Of a stretch of DNA of 64,000 nt, positions 63,818 to 64,000 are shown in pieces (positions within the stretch are counted from its first letter, which is position 1; every line of letters starts with the position of its first letter). The translations under genes and the position numbers were made by a program. Below the pieces are notes generated by a model. That model saw nothing but the letters and a program-made list of their open reading frames with translations, was not told where the DNA came from and ran no database searches. Origin of the DNA: Gracilaria domingensis (lineage: Eukaryota; Rhodophyta; Florideophyceae; Gracilariales; Gracilariaceae); the NCBI GenBank assembly GCA_022539475.1, contig VCMS01000258.1, positions 29,507-93,506 on the forward strand, given 5' to 3'.

Positions 63818-64000
63818 ACGTCTGTCTCTTGCAGATGCTAGTTTTTGGCGAGGGTCGTCCAGTAAATTTTTTGAAAAAATATCGAGATCAATTATTTCAA
63901 AATTTGCAGATAATTGCTTGGGTCGTCCAGAATCTCTGTGCAGTAAATACTGGTGGGTTTTCCACTCGTGCTAGTTCTTTAGTCGAGGGCTACCTGAACC
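63818..64000. other. Right flank of the chromovirus
   Basis: On the minus strand an open frame reads ...LLDDPRQKLASARD toward the insertion point, and a CTGGACGACCC motif occurs twice. It may be the interrupted upstream part of the WD40 gene, but this is uncertain. Confidence 0.3.

Noticed and set aside
63818-64000. Continuation of the WD40 gene beyond the chromovirus
   Set aside because: KLASARD would fit before DGSVRVW, but joining the flanks directly does not keep the frame and the preceding text is not WD40-like; kept only as a possibility.

Overview
This looks like nuclear DNA of an intron-poor eukaryote. It has long intronless ORFs with TATA boxes and AATAAA signals, N-terminal secretion signals, a eukaryote-type tRNA gene, and two kinds of LTR retrotransposon, one a Ty3/gypsy chromovirus. 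A multicellular red alga is my best guess (gypsy-rich genome, few introns, many secreted and membrane proteins without recognisable homologues, a secreted polysaccharide-lyase-like enzyme). An oomycete or another intron-poor protist cannot be excluded from the sequence alone.

Layout. 1-12,957 is dominated by one LTR retrotransposon family: the 3' part of a broken copy (1-4,282), a MITE-like inverted-repeat block (4,351-5,022), and a complete young copy (6,704-12,957). The complete copy has 1,964-bp LTRs, a TGATT target duplication and only a Gag-like ORF, so it is non-autonomous. 13.1-14.6 kb: a three-pass membrane protein. 14.7-17.2 kb: a DNA transposon with a DUF7869-like transposase ORF, bordered by two long palindromes. 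17.2-18.8 kb: a GC-rich island with an alpha/beta hydrolase. 19.5-20.6 kb: a basic, low-complexity hypothetical gene. 23.8-31.9 kb: five same-strand genes of a secreted cysteine-rich family (family A), spaced about 1.7-2.0 kb, two of them frame-shifted, with a tRNA-Val(CAC) gene between the third and fourth. 33.6-36.7 kb: a large multi-pass membrane protein with decayed relatives near 38.6 and 53 kb. 39.6-42.8 kb: a secreted heparinase-II/III-like enzyme with a mucin-like linker and a Trp/Arg tail. 44.2-44.8 kb: a possible YwqG-like (DUF1963) gene. 46.5-46.8 kb: a 55-bp minisatellite. 47.5-48.3 kb: a secreted DNA/RNA nonspecific endonuclease. 49.5-50.9 kb: a four-pass membrane protein. 53.2-57.2 kb: two secreted proteins of a second family (family B) flanking a three-pass membrane protein related to the one at 13.1 kb. 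57.8-58.7 kb: a frame-shifted GC-rich WD40 gene cut by a decayed chromovirus (58,727-63,817).

How it fits together. Families A and B, the lyase-like enzyme and the nuclease all carry secretion signals, and several share a TATA box 97-118 nt upstream of the ATG. Families A and B look unrelated overall but share an exact C-x4-C-x9-C core just after the secretory/pro region, which suggests one undescribed superfamily of extracellular proteins. The membrane proteins near family B could be partners, but that is conjecture. All homology statements come from motif reading without database searches.
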